NCBI GenBank assembly: GCA_030524175.1
Contig: JAUNHC010000001.1
Location: 301,577-365,576, forward strand
Direction: 5' to 3'
DNA from: Eubacteriales bacterium
Lineage (GTDB): Bacteria > Bacillota > Clostridia > Lachnospirales > Lachnospiraceae
Length of the DNA: 64,000 nucleotides
The notes below the pieces were generated by a model. That model saw only the letters and a program-made list of their open reading frames with translations. It searched no databases and was not told where the DNA came from. The position numbers were made by a program, and so were the translations under genes. Shown here piece after piece: positions 63,950 to 64,000 of the stretch. Position 1 is the stretch's first letter. Every line of letters starts with the position of its first letter.

Positions 63950-64000
63950 TTGAAACAAAGAAGTAGAGGCAAACCAATGAAAAAGGGTATGGCAAATAAG
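63950..64000 (+). CDS. 5' end of the next gene (partial)
   Basis: TTG 63950 follows AGGAGG (63939-63944) by five bases and opens 17 codons to the edge, a basic N-terminus (KQRSRGKP...). An ATG at 63977 in the same frame is an alternative. Probably another component of the sugar ABC system. Confidence 0.4.
   Translation, partial: MKQRSRGKPMKKGMANK

Noticed and set aside
1-64000. tRNA, rRNA, CRISPR arrays, insertion sequences, prophage
   Set aside because: No cloverleaf arms, repeat-spacer pattern, transposase or phage genes recognised anywhere in the window.

Overview
The window looks like a chromosomal segment of a strictly anaerobic, Gram-positive gut Firmicute of the Lachnospiraceae, Blautia-like type. 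This is inferred from an electron-bifurcating [FeFe]-hydrogenase locus, an Sporomusa-type-Nfn-like oxidoreductase cluster, a probable Re-citrate synthase next to isocitrate dehydrogenase, Bce-type peptide resistance genes, the rex-nnr-alr-ndoA gene order, strong AGGAGG ribosome binding sites and a typical Lachnospiraceae signal peptide. I saw no rRNA, tRNA, CRISPR array, insertion sequence or prophage.

Layout. 1-4309 (minus): a three-gene NAD(P)H oxidoreductase operon (StnABC-like), first gene cut by the window edge. 4617-14300 (minus): a lipoprotein followed by a giant secreted multidomain protein of about 2,970 residues, whose signal peptide is separated from the body by an 11-G tract that puts them out of frame. 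14529-17439: ClpP-like protease, YebC regulator, CNNM/CorC membrane protein. 17632-29642: a large hydrogen-metabolism locus. It holds the trimeric HydABC enzyme, accessory 2Fe-2S proteins, two sensory-type [FeFe]-hydrogenase-like proteins, a SpoIIE-type phosphatase, an RsbW-like kinase, a second GHKL ATPase, two DRTGG-domain proteins and a PHP-domain protein, in two divergent arms around a candidate Rex operator. 29712-34579: a CobT-like protein with both catalytic glutamates replaced, then an ndoA-alr-nnr-rex operon. 34869-41532: an ABC-F ATPase with a leader peptide, and a bceRS-bceAB antimicrobial peptide module.

41804-46920: isocitrate dehydrogenase, Re-citrate synthase, a cytoplasmic subtilase and cyclopropane fatty acid synthase. 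47036-53103: an AAA-ATPase/nuclease family protein that has lost its nuclease domain, and a trehalose PTS operon with its GntR repressor and three matching operators. 53219-56826: superoxide dismutase, a DUF4317 protein, a frameshifted ferredoxin-nitroreductase, an ArsR regulator and a flavodoxin-ferredoxin. 56794-64000: YqxD family protein, an osmoprotectant ABC transporter, a PNPOx-ferredoxin fusion, asparagine synthetase, a sugar-type binding lipoprotein and the first codons of one more gene.

The genes fit a fermentative or acetogenic redox economy. HydABC and the Stn-like complex would connect ferredoxin, NADH, NADPH and H2 pools. Rex senses NADH/NAD+, Nnr repairs damaged NAD(P)H, and the citrate synthase/isocitrate dehydrogenase pair makes 2-oxoglutarate and NADPH. 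The sensory hydrogenases with a phosphatase and a serine kinase look like a redox or H2-responsive signalling module. All functions are read from sequence motifs by eye; no database search was run.
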